This document shows, one piece after another, positions 43,279 through 52,350 of a DNA stretch of 64,000 nt. The number at the start of each line of letters is the position of its first letter. The stretch's first letter is position 1. A model generated the notes under the pieces. It had not been told where the DNA came from. It worked only from the letters and a program-made list of their open reading frames with translations, and did not search any database. The stretch is taken from positions 2,480,001-2,544,000 of the forward strand of contig NZ_CP064187.1 in NCBI RefSeq assembly GCF_015353075.1. The letters run 5' to 3'. A program made the translations under genes and the position numbers. The DNA comes from Rhizobium sp. 007 (GTDB taxonomy: Bacteria; Pseudomonadota; Alphaproteobacteria; Rhizobiales; Rhizobiaceae).

Positions 43279-44580
43279 TTAAATGAACGGATGGCGATGG
43301 GCGGCGGATCGATTGCCGGATCGTTCAGGTAGCCGGCCGGCAACGCCAGCCAAGCTCGTTCGCGCCAAGATCCGGCCGTAGAGAGCGATCAGCGCTTCGC
43401 CCCAGGTTTCCGGCGAATGAGCAAGCCCGGGCGCCTTGCTGAGGCCGTTCAAGCTCATGGAGCGTACCACCGCATCATCGGCTGCGAGCCGTCGCATCGC
43501 CGTCGCCAGCGATCCGATGTTCCCCGTCCTGAATGTCAGCGCGCAACCGAATTCCTCAAGCTCGTTTCCCAACAAGGCGGCGTCCGGCACAATAACGGGA
43601 ATTCCGCTTCCGATCGCTTCGACGGCTGCAAGCGCGAAAGGTTCCGGCACGCGCGACGACACGACGATGGCGCGCGCATTGCGCAGGAGTTCGTGCATCT
43701 CCCCTTTCGCTTTCCAGCCGTGGATGACGACTTCAGGATAGTCGCGCTCCAATATCGACCGCCCTGCGCCATCGCCAATGATCTGGAGCCTCACATTGGC
43801 AAGCCGCGCCGCCCGCGCGGCATCCTCGAACCCTTTTTCCGGCTCGAGCCTTCCCACGAAGAAGAAATCCCGCATCGTCCAGGGTTCGGCCCCTCTGCGC
43901 AGAAACGGCTCCACCGGATTGCGAATGGTCTCGATATGATCGGTGCAGATGCCGGCGCGCTCGAAATATTCACGCATCCGCTGATGCACGATGACGATAT
44001 TGGCCGGGAGCTCGTCCGTCGGATAGAGCCGCTCCCGCAGCAAGTGGCGTGCAGAACGCCAGATCTTCTCGTGATAGCCGCGTTTGTCGCATTGCGTCGT
44101 CATGCACGGAACCGACATCGGCGTGAGCGTGCAGACGGTGTCTTTCCGGTAGTTCGCAAAGCCGCCGTTTGGGCAGCACAGGAAATAATCGTGTGCATGT
44201 AGAACCACGCGCTGGCGGACGGGCCACAGGGCCTGGAAGATGGAGGGCGAAAGGATCTTCGACCAGCCATGGACGTGATAGATGGTCGAGGCCGTGTCGG
44301 CACTATCGATGACCTCGCGCACCGCATCGAGCGCCTGCCTGTTGTAAAGCCCGTTGATCGAGGCTGCGATCCGCCCCTGCGCGGTCAGCGGTGCGCCGCC
44401 GAGATTGATGGTGTCGTCCGCCGGTAGCTCGCTTCCGGCCGCGTCGCCCGCCAGATAGGTTACGGCAATGCCGGCGCGTTTGAGCAAATGCGCCGACAGA
44501 ATGGCAAGGTTGGAGGCTCCCCCGACCTTTGTCGAACGGTCATTGATGACGACAACACGATCGGGATAGCGCTGAATCAC
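43279..44580 (-). CDS. GT4-family glycosyltransferase
   Basis: 433 residues with a GT-B layout. The N-terminal lobe has KVGGASNLAILSAHLLKRAG and the C-terminal lobe FFFVGRLEPEKGFEDAARAA, followed by VSSRVPEPFALAAVEAIGSG, the E-x7-E donor-binding motif. The Cys-rich segment CCPNGGFANYRKDTVCTLTP followed by SVPCMTTQCDKRGYH is an uncommon insert that might bind a metal. The GTG start at 44580 lies five bases after the stop of the upstream copolymerase/GT2 gene and follows GGGG, so the two are coupled. Confidence 0.88.
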   Translation of the reverse strand: MIQRYPDRVVVINDRSTKVGGASNLAILSAHLLKRAGIAVTYLAGDAAGSELPADDTINLGGAPLTAQGRIAASINGLYNRQALDAVREVIDSADTASTIYHVHGWSKILSPSIFQALWPVRQRVVLHAHDYFLCCPNGGFANYRKDTVCTLTPMSVPCMTTQCDKRGYHEKIWRSARHLLRERLYPTDELPANIVIVHQRMREYFERAGICTDHIETIRNPVEPFLRRGAEPWTMRDFFFVGRLEPEKGFEDAARAARLANVRLQIIGDGAGRSILERDYPEVVIHGWKAKGEMHELLRNARAIVVSSRVPEPFALAAVEAIGSGIPVIVPDAALLGNELEEFGCALTFRTGNIGSLATAMRRLAADDAVVRSMSLNGLSKAPGLAHSPETWGEALIALYGRILARTSLAGVAGRLPERSGNRSAAHRHPFI

Positions 44581-44584
44581 GATC

Positions 44585-47500
44585 CTACCCCATCGTCCTG
44601 ATATTCTGCGGGGCAAGCCTGCCCATCAGAAGATCGAAAATTGCGATCGCATTGCCCTTCAGGCGCCCTTTCCGGTCGACCCAGGGTTCGGGGCGCCAGG
44701 CTTTGACAAGATTGGCGGCCAGGTTCCGGCCCATTTGCGCAGCCGCCCGTCCCGAACTCAGGGTGTTCTTGCGCACGAGATAGATGGGATTGGCGATCTG
44801 CGAATATCCGAACTTGATGCCGGTCGTTCGACCGGCCTTCGTGCCGAGATGCACGCCCTGCAGATGGTCGGCACAAATGACTTCGCCATATCGCGCCATC
44901 ATGCGGCTGAAGTCGACATCTTCAAGCCAACCATAAAACGGCAGATTCTCGTCAAACCGGACGCCTGAAGCCATGATCGCCGAAACACGGACAGCCATGT
45001 TGCAGCCATAGGCGTTATAGATCGGCTTAAAGGATTTCTCCCGTTTCTGCGGGCGGCGAACCTTCTGCACGAGTTTCAGGCCGTCGCAGACCGAGATACC
45101 CGCCCCGGTGATCCCGTCGGCGATGACCGTGCCCGTCGACATGACGATATCGCGCCGGGTGCGAAACAGCAGCTCAGTGTCCTCGATGTAAGTGGGCGTC
45201 ATCAGGAAATCGTCGTCGAGGAAGAGCACCACATCCGCACCGACGATGCTGTCGAGAATTGTATTGCGCTGAAGGCAAAGTCCGCGCTCTGAAACCAGTA
45301 CCCTGACCGGGCATGCGAGCGAGGAAAGGCTCGTTCGGTCGACATCCTCAAGCGACGGCACGCAGATGACGACCTCCTCGGGCTGACGCGTCTGGTGCGA
45401 TATATGGGGAAGAACGGCAGAGAGGATTTCGCGCCTGCCCGAACTCGCGATGCCGACAGCCACCTTGAGCGGGCGCCCGCGCGGCTTGTCATTGAAGGCC
45501 AGATGGGGAGCGGCCGGCTTTGCGGTAGGTTCGCTCCGCCGCGACGAAGCAGGCTTTCCCGGTGGACGCTTGCTGCCACCGCTGCGATTGGCGATGATCC
45601 CGAGCAGGTTCACCCGCGACGCGCCGAAGCTCGCAAGCGCGGCCGACAGCCGCTCGATGGTCATTTTCTTCGGCTTGCCGACGACAATGGCGATGCCATC
45701 CAGAAAGTTGAAGATATGCCGGGTATCCGCCGAGCCTTCGAATGCCGCAAGGTCGACGATGACGACGCCGTAGTTCTGGCGGAGTAGCTCAATTTCCGTC
45801 TTGAGCGCTGCAAGATGACCGAATATCTGGTGGCACGCGGCAGACCGCCTTGTCTCCTCAACGGTCAGCACGGGAACCAGGGTGGAGGCTTCAGCATGCT
45901 CGTCGTCCCTGTTTCTCCTGCTCCTGCGGCCGTGCTCATCGTGACCCGCCCCGACATGTTCGGCGGCTTGCGGCTCATGCTCGCCAACATGATCCATCCG
46001 CAGCAAGCCGAGCCCGAAGTCCTCCCCGGCGGCACTCACCACTTTGCTCAGGAAGCCTTTTTGGAAATCGGCATCGACGAGGACGACCGGCGTGCCTTCA
46101 TTTTGGTAGAGCTGCGCGAGGTTCGCCGCAACCGTCGTCTTTCCCTCGCCGCTGCCGACCGACGTGATGCCGATGACCATTGGCGAATTGGGGCGGAATG
46201 CCGTACCAATGGAGTTCTTCACGCCTCGCAAGGCTTCGGTGAAATCGGAATAGGGCGCATCGAGCACACCCCGCAGCGGCATCGCGGCCTGCAGGTTTGC
46301 CGCCTTCGCCCCGGCGGGCAAAACTGCCGTTGCGCCCTGAAGAGGCAGGCTGCCGAGCGACGCTATACCGAGTTCCTGCCGCAACCTGGAGTTCAAGTGA
46401 ATCCCCTTGCCCCTTCCATCAAAAAGCAGCGCGAGCAGGAGACCACCGGCCAGGCCCATCAGCGTGGTGAAGGGCAGGATGATGGAGGGTTTCGGCGAGC
46501 TCTTCGTCAGCGGCGCGGACGCGGCCGTCACGACACGGGCATCTCCGAGCGGGAAAGACTGCTTCTGCAACGTGCCCGTCAGTTGTTGGAGAATTCCTTC
46601 ATAGATGCGGCGATAGGTCGTCGCACGGCTTTCCATTTCGGTGAGTTTCACACGCGCCAGGTTTTTGTCCGTGCCGGTAGCAGTCAGCGCCGCCATCTGG
46701 TCATTGAGGAGGCGTTCGCGGGTTTGCGCGACCTGCAGGTTCGTTTTGTATACTTCCTGGATGCGGACGAGTTCGTTCCTGATATCGCCGGTTAGCCGTG
46801 CAACTTCCTCTTTGGCGGCCGCGATCGCGGGATTGCCAGGATCGTAGCGGCTTATCAGATTGTTCAGCCTGGTCGTAGCAAGGCTGACGTCCTCCTGGAG
46901 TTTCTGTATGCGGGGGTTGTCGATCGTCTCCTGAACGCTGCCGCGAACCGTTTCCCCCGCCATCATCCGATTGAGGGTATCGAGCTTGGCGGACGCGGCA
47001 GCGGTCTCGGCGCTTGCGGAAATGGCTTGGCTGCTGATCTCGGACAATTGCTGCTGGTCCAGGGACGATGTGGTGCCGAGTTCCATGATGCCGTTCATGG
47101 CCCGGAATTCTTCTGCATCCAATGCCGCCTGCCGGGCTTGCTTCTCCACGTCGATCAACCGGGTTTCCAGCCAGTTCGCCCCGCTTTGCGCTGCTGCGGC
47201 GCGCGCGGAGACGGCCGAATCCATATAAGCTTGCGCAAGGGCGTTCGCGACGCGAGCCGCCTTTTGCGGATCGGTAGATTTGTAGCCGATTTCGAGGATA
47301 TAGGATTGCCCTACCCTGACGACCGAGACCCGCGACAGGAACGACGCCATCGTCCTGCGCATGCGTATCTCCTCGTCCGAGGCCTCCTGGCCGGGTGCGG
47401 CGGGTGCAGCCGCTTCGCCGACCATCGACTGCAGCCAGTCCTTGACGATCGACCGCCACGACGCATTGTCCTGGATTTCCGGATCCTCGGAGAGATTGAG

Positions 47501-47872
47501 TTTGTTGATGACCGCTTTCGCGATCGGCTCCGACTGGATGATCTCCACCTGACTGGCGATTTCAGCCGCCTCGATGATGATCGTTCCAGTGAAAGCATCC
47601 TGGGACGCGATCCGGCCCTGCTCGGGATCCATGACGAGGCGGGCAGCCGCGAAGAAGAGCGGCGGCTGGGTGGCGACATAAACACCGCCCGCGGCAGCGC
47701 CTACCGCTGTGAACAAGGCAAGTATCAAGGTGTGGCGCCTCAGAAAGCGCCATATGTCGCCGAACGATATATTTTCCGTGTCAGCTGATTGCTTCTTGCC
47801 GAACTGATCGCCGGGGATAAGCTTGCCGATGTCGTGAACAACCATATTGTTTTGCCCGATCCTCGAATTCAT
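44585..47872 (-). CDS. ExoP-like copolymerase/BY-kinase fused to a GT2 glycosyltransferase
   Basis: 1095 residues. Residues about 1-520: Wzz-type domain with two membrane helices (LILALFTAVGAAAGGVYVAT; PSIILPFTTLMGLAGGLLLA) enclosing a long periplasmic coiled coil. Residues about 560-790: BY-kinase-like ATPase with Walker A SVGSGEGKTTVAANLA, A' PVVLVDADF and a Walker-B-like VVIVDLAAFEG. A His/Asp/Arg-rich insert (GHDEHGRRSRRNRDDEH) lies between A' and B. No C-terminal Tyr cluster is seen. From about residue 805: a GT2 domain (KVAVGIASSGRREILSAVLP, the DXD-like VLFLDDDFLM, LPFYGWLEDVDFSRM). The whole reading frame is continuous. It starts six bases after the exoF-like stop. It would control chain length and also add a sugar. 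Confidence 0.85.
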   Translation of the reverse strand: MNSRIGQNNMVVHDIGKLIPGDQFGKKQSADTENISFGDIWRFLRRHTLILALFTAVGAAAGGVYVATQPPLFFAAARLVMDPEQGRIASQDAFTGTIIIEAAEIASQVEIIQSEPIAKAVINKLNLSEDPEIQDNASWRSIVKDWLQSMVGEAAAPAAPGQEASDEEIRMRRTMASFLSRVSVVRVGQSYILEIGYKSTDPQKAARVANALAQAYMDSAVSARAAAAQSGANWLETRLIDVEKQARQAALDAEEFRAMNGIMELGTTSSLDQQQLSEISSQAISASAETAAASAKLDTLNRMMAGETVRGSVQETIDNPRIQKLQEDVSLATTRLNNLISRYDPGNPAIAAAKEEVARLTGDIRNELVRIQEVYKTNLQVAQTRERLLNDQMAALTATGTDKNLARVKLTEMESRATTYRRIYEGILQQLTGTLQKQSFPLGDARVVTAASAPLTKSSPKPSIILPFTTLMGLAGGLLLALLFDGRGKGIHLNSRLRQELGIASLGSLPLQGATAVLPAGAKAANLQAAMPLRGVLDAPYSDFTEALRGVKNSIGTAFRPNSPMVIGITSVGSGEGKTTVAANLAQLYQNEGTPVVLVDADFQKGFLSKVVSAAGEDFGLGLLRMDHVGEHEPQAAEHVGAGHDEHGRRSRRNRDDEHAEASTLVPVLTVEETRRSAACHQIFGHLAALKTEIELLRQNYGVVIVDLAAFEGSADTRHIFNFLDGIAIVVGKPKKMTIERLSAALASFGASRVNLLGIIANRSGGSKRPPGKPASSRRSEPTAKPAAPHLAFNDKPRGRPLKVAVGIASSGRREILSAVLPHISHQTRQPEEVVICVPSLEDVDRTSLSSLACPVRVLVSERGLCLQRNTILDSIVGADVVLFLDDDFLMTPTYIEDTELLFRTRRDIVMSTGTVIADGITGAGISVCDGLKLVQKVRRPQKREKSFKPIYNAYGCNMAVRVSAIMASGVRFDENLPFYGWLEDVDFSRMMARYGEVICADHLQGVHLGTKAGRTTGIKFGYSQIANPIYLVRKNTLSSGRAAAQMGRNLAANLVKAWRPEPWVDRKGRLKGNAIAIFDLLMGRLAPQNIRTMG

Positions 47873-47877
47873 ATGAT

Positions 47878-49218
47878 TTACTGCACCCGCGGAGGAGGAT
47901 TGGCGGACGAAAGCATCGAGCCGTCCAGGTTCTTGGAGACATTGTAGCGAACGTCCAGCACATCCCCCGGCTCAAGCTCAGCGCTATCGGGAACCGGAGC
48001 GGCAGTGCCCGAGTCACCGCCGCGGGTCAGCCAATATTCCAGCGGTTGCACGTCGACGGCCTGGAGGCTTTCATAGCGTGCAATGGATGCGCCTGCGGCC
48101 TGCAGCAGCTGAACGGTCGTGGAGCGCTTCAACCGCACGTCTTCCAGCTCCGCTTCTGTTACCTGCAGTTCCTGCCCCACCTCTGTCTTGCGCTCGCCCT
48201 TCAGGTTGAGTGCTTCGCGTTCGGTTTCGTTCAGCTTCTGCTTGGCCTGCATGGACGCGACGACCAGATCGAGCTTGTCGCTCTGCATATCGGCGACGAT
48301 GCGTTCGAGGGATGTCTTGCGGGAGGTGGTCAGGATCTTGGTGTCGACGAGTTTTGCGATGTCGCCAAGCTCATCCTGGGCGATCTGGACTTGCCTTTCC
48401 TGCGCCACCATCTTCTCGTCGAGCACAGTGATCTCGCTTCGCAAGAGCTTCATGAGATCTGCTGCGGATTCCAGCTGGTGCCGCAAGGCGTCGGCTCTTG
48501 CCGTGAAGAGAGCGCTTTCGCTTTTCAGTATCTGGCCCACGACTGAACCTTCGGGGGCGCCGGTCAGTTCCGGAGGAAAATCCACGGAAGGCTTGTCGTT
48601 CAGCTCGGCGATCAGTCTGGCGCGGCGGGCCATGAGCTGTTTTGCCTGAAGCTCGAGGCGGCTGAATTCCCCGGCGTAACGAATCTGCTCGGCGTCGGCA
48701 TATTCGCCGGAGCGGTCGTTGCGGCGTTCCCGTCCGCCAGCCAGGGCAAGCGCTTGCTTGACGGTCAGTCCTGGCCGGAATTCGAACTCGTTCGGCCGCT
48801 CGACGGCACCCGTGACATAGACCATCGGATATCTGGCGATCTCAACCGAGGCGATGGGAGCGGTCGCAAGCCCCGTCAGTTTTTTGATCCTCTCACCGAT
48901 CAGGATCGCCGTTTCTTCCGTCGTCTTGCCGAGAACGGCAATCTCGCCGACCATCGGCATCGAGATATCGCCGCGCTGAGACACGGCAAATTCGCCGTTG
49001 AGAGCGGTCCATTCTTTGTACTCGCCCGTTGAAGACACCCATTCCACGACCGAGACCTTCATCCTCGTCTGCGCTCTGATGCGGTAGCTGTCGTCTGCGG
49101 CATGGACGGCTTGTCCGGTCAAAGCGGTGCCAATGAGCCCTGCCGCCATGATGAAGCGGAGGACACGACGGGCGCCGGGCAATGCGGTTTTTGAATTGCG
49201 TACGGCAGCAATGGGCAT
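47878..49218 (-). CDS. ExoF-like polysaccharide export protein
   Basis: 446 residues. A signal peptide or N-terminal anchor (FIMAAGLIGTALTGQAVHAA) is followed by a Poly_export/SLBB part (GEFAVSQRGDISMPMVGEIA, then YVTGAVERPNEFEFRPGLTV). A long coiled coil (RHQLESAADLMKLLRSEITV) and a C-terminal EPGDVLDVRY follow. This ExoF layout couples periplasmic transport of the chain to the outer membrane; no lipobox is seen. It heads the minus-strand operon export-copolymerase-glycosyltransferase. Confidence 0.88.
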   Translation of the reverse strand: MPIAAVRNSKTALPGARRVLRFIMAAGLIGTALTGQAVHAADDSYRIRAQTRMKVSVVEWVSSTGEYKEWTALNGEFAVSQRGDISMPMVGEIAVLGKTTEETAILIGERIKKLTGLATAPIASVEIARYPMVYVTGAVERPNEFEFRPGLTVKQALALAGGRERRNDRSGEYADAEQIRYAGEFSRLELQAKQLMARRARLIAELNDKPSVDFPPELTGAPEGSVVGQILKSESALFTARADALRHQLESAADLMKLLRSEITVLDEKMVAQERQVQIAQDELGDIAKLVDTKILTTSRKTSLERIVADMQSDKLDLVVASMQAKQKLNETEREALNLKGERKTEVGQELQVTEAELEDVRLKRSTTVQLLQAAGASIARYESLQAVDVQPLEYWLTRGGDSGTAAPVPDSAELEPGDVLDVRYNVSKNLDGSMLSSANPPPRVQ

Positions 49219-49521
49219 GGCGCGACCTTGTTTTCCTCGTCATTCTGCAGCGGGCAAACCGCCGAATTTCGATGATGCGCCTAATGCAACTCGAGTAAAT
49301 CCACCGCGACGCAGGCTGCTTTAGTCCAATCTGAGGAAGACGGAGTAGAAAACCACCGGCCGCTTCCCCCAGTTGCGGTATCTCCGGCGAAGTGCCCACT
49401 CCACATAGGTCTTTCGGCCGTGGCTCTACCCCGTTTTAGGGCCGTTGCAGACCAATCTAGGCTCTGTGGAATGTCCCCCGCTTCAACGATGATGACTCGA
49501 CTGGTTGGCGAGGGAAACATC
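49219..49521. promoter_or_regulatory. Divergent promoter region of the export operon and GT gene
   Basis: 303 bases between divergent genes. I see no open frame of note. GAGGGA before the plus-strand ATG is the only clear signal. Confidence 0.4.
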
Positions 49522-50712
49522 ATGCGTGTCGCGATTGTTCATTACTGGCTGGTTTCGATGCGCGGCGGCGAGAAGGTCGTCGAGGCCCTCTGCGACATGT
49601 TCCCAGACGCCGACATCTTCACCCTCGTTTACGATGAAAGCCGTGTCTCCGAAAAAATAAGGGGGCATGTTGTCAAGACGTCGTTTCTGCAGCGCTTGCC
49701 GGGTGCCGTCAGGCATTATCAGTCGCTGCTTCCGCTGATGCCCTTCGCGCTCGAAAGCCTCGACCTCAGCGGATACGACCTGATCATCTCAAGCGAATCA
49801 GGCCCCGCCAAAGGCATCATTGCTCCGCCGCATTCGACACATGTCTGCTACTGCCATTCGCCGATGCGCTATATCTGGGACCACTATCACGTCTATCGTT
49901 CGCATGCCGGCCTCGCTTCCAGAATGATGCTTCCGGTGATCGCCCCGCTTCTGCGGTCCTGGGATGTCAGCACCAGCATGCGCGTCGACCGTTTCGTCGC
50001 GAATTCGCACCATGTAAAAGCGCGCATCGGCAAGTATTACGGACGCTCCGCCACGGTCGTCTATCCGCCAGTAGCAGTCGAGGACTATGCGCCGTCGGAT
50101 ACCATCGAGGACTTTTATCTTTGCGCCGGGCAGCTCGTCTCCTACAAGCGGGTCGATCTCGCCGTGAGGGCCTTTTCCAAAATGGGACGCAACCTCGTCG
50201 TCATCGGCGAAGGCAAAGAGCTTGCCATGCTGAAGTCGATCGCGGGGCCGACCGTGAAATTCCTGGGGCGGGTGCCCTTTCCGGTTCTCAAGGAAAAACT
50301 GGCCCGATGCCGCGCCCTGATCTTCCCCGGAGAGGAGGATTTCGGCCTTGTCCCGGTGGAAGCCATGGCGAGCGGCCGGCCGGTCATCGCTTTCGGCAGT
50401 GGCGGAGCGCTTGAAACGGTCGTGCCGGGAGAAACCGGCCTCCTCTTCTACGAGCAGAACGTTGAAGCCATCGTCGACGCAGTGCGGTCGTTCGAAGAAC
50501 ACGCCGAGGATTTCGATCCCGAAACCATTCGCACGCACGCAGCGCGGTTCAGCACCAGGAATTTCAAGTTCGGCATGGACTCGATCATCCAGGAGGAACT
50601 TCGGGCGAGAAGAAGTAGCGCGCTTGCTGCGAGCTCCCATGCGGAGGCCCGCCGGTTTCCTCTGGACAGCGTCTTTCCCGTCCCCCCGCCTGGAACGGAT
50701 ATCGTCCACTGA
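49522..50712 (+). CDS. GT4-family glycosyltransferase (mannosyltransferase-like)
   Basis: 396 residues. The N-terminus RVAIVHYWLVSMRGGEKVVE and CYCHSPMRYIWDHYHVYR are typical of the WbaZ/ExpE-like GT4 group. The donor lobe has DFYLCAGQLVSYKRVDLAVR and IFPGEEDFGLVPVEAMASGR. It would add a hexose to the repeat unit at the cytoplasmic face. GAGGGA precedes the ATG at 49522; a longer frame from 49420 lacks a site. It is transcribed away from the export operon. Confidence 0.9.
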   Translation: MRVAIVHYWLVSMRGGEKVVEALCDMFPDADIFTLVYDESRVSEKIRGHVVKTSFLQRLPGAVRHYQSLLPLMPFALESLDLSGYDLIISSESGPAKGIIAPPHSTHVCYCHSPMRYIWDHYHVYRSHAGLASRMMLPVIAPLLRSWDVSTSMRVDRFVANSHHVKARIGKYYGRSATVVYPPVAVEDYAPSDTIEDFYLCAGQLVSYKRVDLAVRAFSKMGRNLVVIGEGKELAMLKSIAGPTVKFLGRVPFPVLKEKLARCRALIFPGEEDFGLVPVEAMASGRPVIAFGSGGALETVVPGETGLLFYEQNVEAIVDAVRSFEEHAEDFDPETIRTHAARFSTRNFKFGMDSIIQEELRARRSSALAASSHAEARRFPLDSVFPVPPPGTDIVH

Positions 50713-50754
50713 CGGAGCGTCCGCGTTGGCAGGGCGCGCAGAGCTTTTGCGAAA

Positions 50755-51798
50755 TCACACCTTCAGTTCACGCCGTTCGCGCTCGGTGATCATGGCAAGA
50801 TCGATCACCTTCTGCAGGTTGGCGGCGTGGCGGAAGTTGGGGTCCGGCTGCAGGCCGCTCATCACCGCGTCGGCAAAGCGCTGGTAGTTGGTCGCCACCG
50901 GAGCGGCCTCGATCTCCCTCCAGGTCGCACTTTCGACGTTGTCGCCGAGGCAGCCGCGCAAATCCGAGCCGGAAGGGCGATGGTTGACCTCAAGACTTCC
51001 CCTCTCGCCGTAGATGCGAAGCTTGAGCTCGTTCAAGTGGCCCGTCGCCCAGCGGCTGGCATGCACCACGCCGAGCGCGCCATTGGCGAAATCGAGCGAC
51101 ATCGTGAAGCTGTCGTTCGCATCCAGAAGATATTCGCCGATCTGGCCGCCCGGTACCTTGTTGAAGGTCTTCAGCCGGGCAAAGACGTGATCGATATCGG
51201 TCGCTGCACCATAAGCGGCGAAATCAAGGATGTGGATGCCGACATCGCCGAGCACACCGGTCGAGCCGTGGCCGGTCGAAAGGCGCCAGAGCCAAGTCGA
51301 TTCCGTGCGCCAGTCGCCCCAGGCGCGCGACACGAGCCAGCTCTGCAGATAGGATGCTTCTACATGCTTGATGGTGCCGAGCTCGCCGGCGAGTACCATC
51401 TCGCGGGCGCGCTGCAGCGGCGCGACGTTCCGGTAGGTGAGGTTCACCATGTTGACGACGCCTGCCGTTTCCGCCGCTTCCGTCATCTCCAGAGCCTTCG
51501 GATAGTTTTCCGCCAGCGGCTTCTCGCAGAGCACATGCTTGCCGGCAGCAATCAGCGCTATGGTCGTCGGGTGATGGATGCGATCCGGCGTGACGTTCGT
51601 CGCGGCGTCGAAATCACCCCAGGCTATGGCGTCGTCCAATGTCAGGAAACGCTTTTCGACGCCGAATTCATCGGCGAAGAGCTTCAGGCGATCGGGATCG
51701 GTATCGACCGCGCCGACGACCTCGACACCATCCATGTGCGCGAAATGGCGCAACTGGTTCTTCGCCATCACGCCCGTACCAAGAACGAGTAGTCGCAT
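50755..51798 (-). CDS. Gfo/Idh/MocA-family oxidoreductase
   Basis: 347 residues. The Rossmann start is RLLVLGTGVMAKNQLRHFAH, the family motif CEKPLAENYPKA follows, and the catalytic His region is GVLGDVGIHILDFAAY. The C-terminal beta domain covers ELKLRIYGERGSLEV. Members oxidise or epimerise sugars with NAD(P). It may supply a sugar precursor for the adjacent polysaccharide genes or serve sugar catabolism; the sequence cannot decide. GGGAG upstream supports the ATG at 51798 over a longer frame. Confidence 0.9.
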   Translation of the reverse strand: MRLLVLGTGVMAKNQLRHFAHMDGVEVVGAVDTDPDRLKLFADEFGVEKRFLTLDDAIAWGDFDAATNVTPDRIHHPTTIALIAAGKHVLCEKPLAENYPKALEMTEAAETAGVVNMVNLTYRNVAPLQRAREMVLAGELGTIKHVEASYLQSWLVSRAWGDWRTESTWLWRLSTGHGSTGVLGDVGIHILDFAAYGAATDIDHVFARLKTFNKVPGGQIGEYLLDANDSFTMSLDFANGALGVVHASRWATGHLNELKLRIYGERGSLEVNHRPSGSDLRGCLGDNVESATWREIEAAPVATNYQRFADAVMSGLQPDPNFRHAANLQKVIDLAMITERERRELKV

Positions 51799-51987
51799 GG
51801 ATGCTCCCTCAGCAGTGAGCTGCTTGGCCGTCCGGTGCGGTTTCGGGCCGCGCTCTTCAACCGGCTCCAGTGCCTTCCTTACCGGCTCATTTGGGGCATC
51901 CGCGATGCTCGTCAACGCAGCCGGCACATAGACCTCTTGGCGCTGCTCTTGCAAAGCGAGGCAATGAACGGAGAAAACCAAGAAAAT

Positions 51988-52329
51988 TCAATGAGAAATG
52001 GATTTTGAAAAGAGGTTGACGACCAGAACGCCGGCAATGATCAACCCGAGCCCGAGCACGGCGGGAAGATCGAGGCGCTGCTTGAAACAGACAAACCCGA
52101 CCACCGAAATCAGCACTATTCCCAAAGCGCTCCAGATCGCATAGGCAATGCCGACCGGGATCACCTTCAAAGTGAGCGACAGGACGTAGAAGGCAGCCGT
52201 GTAACAGACGACGAGAAGTACGCTCGGCCAGAAACGCGTGAGCTGCTGCGAGAGCTGCAGCGCGGTCGTGCCGATCACTTCCAGGATGATTGCGGCGAAA
52301 AGCAGCGCGTAGACGGCAGCCGGGCTCAT
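51988..52329 (-). CDS. Small multidrug resistance (EmrE-type) transporter
   Basis: 113 residues, four membrane helices. The key Glu in helix 1 is in LLFAAIILEVIGTTALQLSQ. Helix 3 has AYAIWSALGIVLISVVGF, the dimer and substrate path of the EmrE family. It exports cationic compounds by proton antiport as an antiparallel dimer. It follows the TetR gene on the same strand by 21 bases and is probably repressed by it. Confidence 0.92.
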   Translation of the reverse strand: MSPAAVYALLFAAIILEVIGTTALQLSQQLTRFWPSVLLVVCYTAAFYVLSLTLKVIPVGIAYAIWSALGIVLISVVGFVCFKQRLDLPAVLGLGLIIAGVLVVNLFSKSISH

Positions 52330-52350
52330 GGTTCTGTCCTTCGAAAATAA

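Noticed and set aside
45815..46795. Plus-strand open frame opposite the ExoP-like gene
   Set aside because: Composition of an antisense shadow; the minus frame carries Walker motifs.
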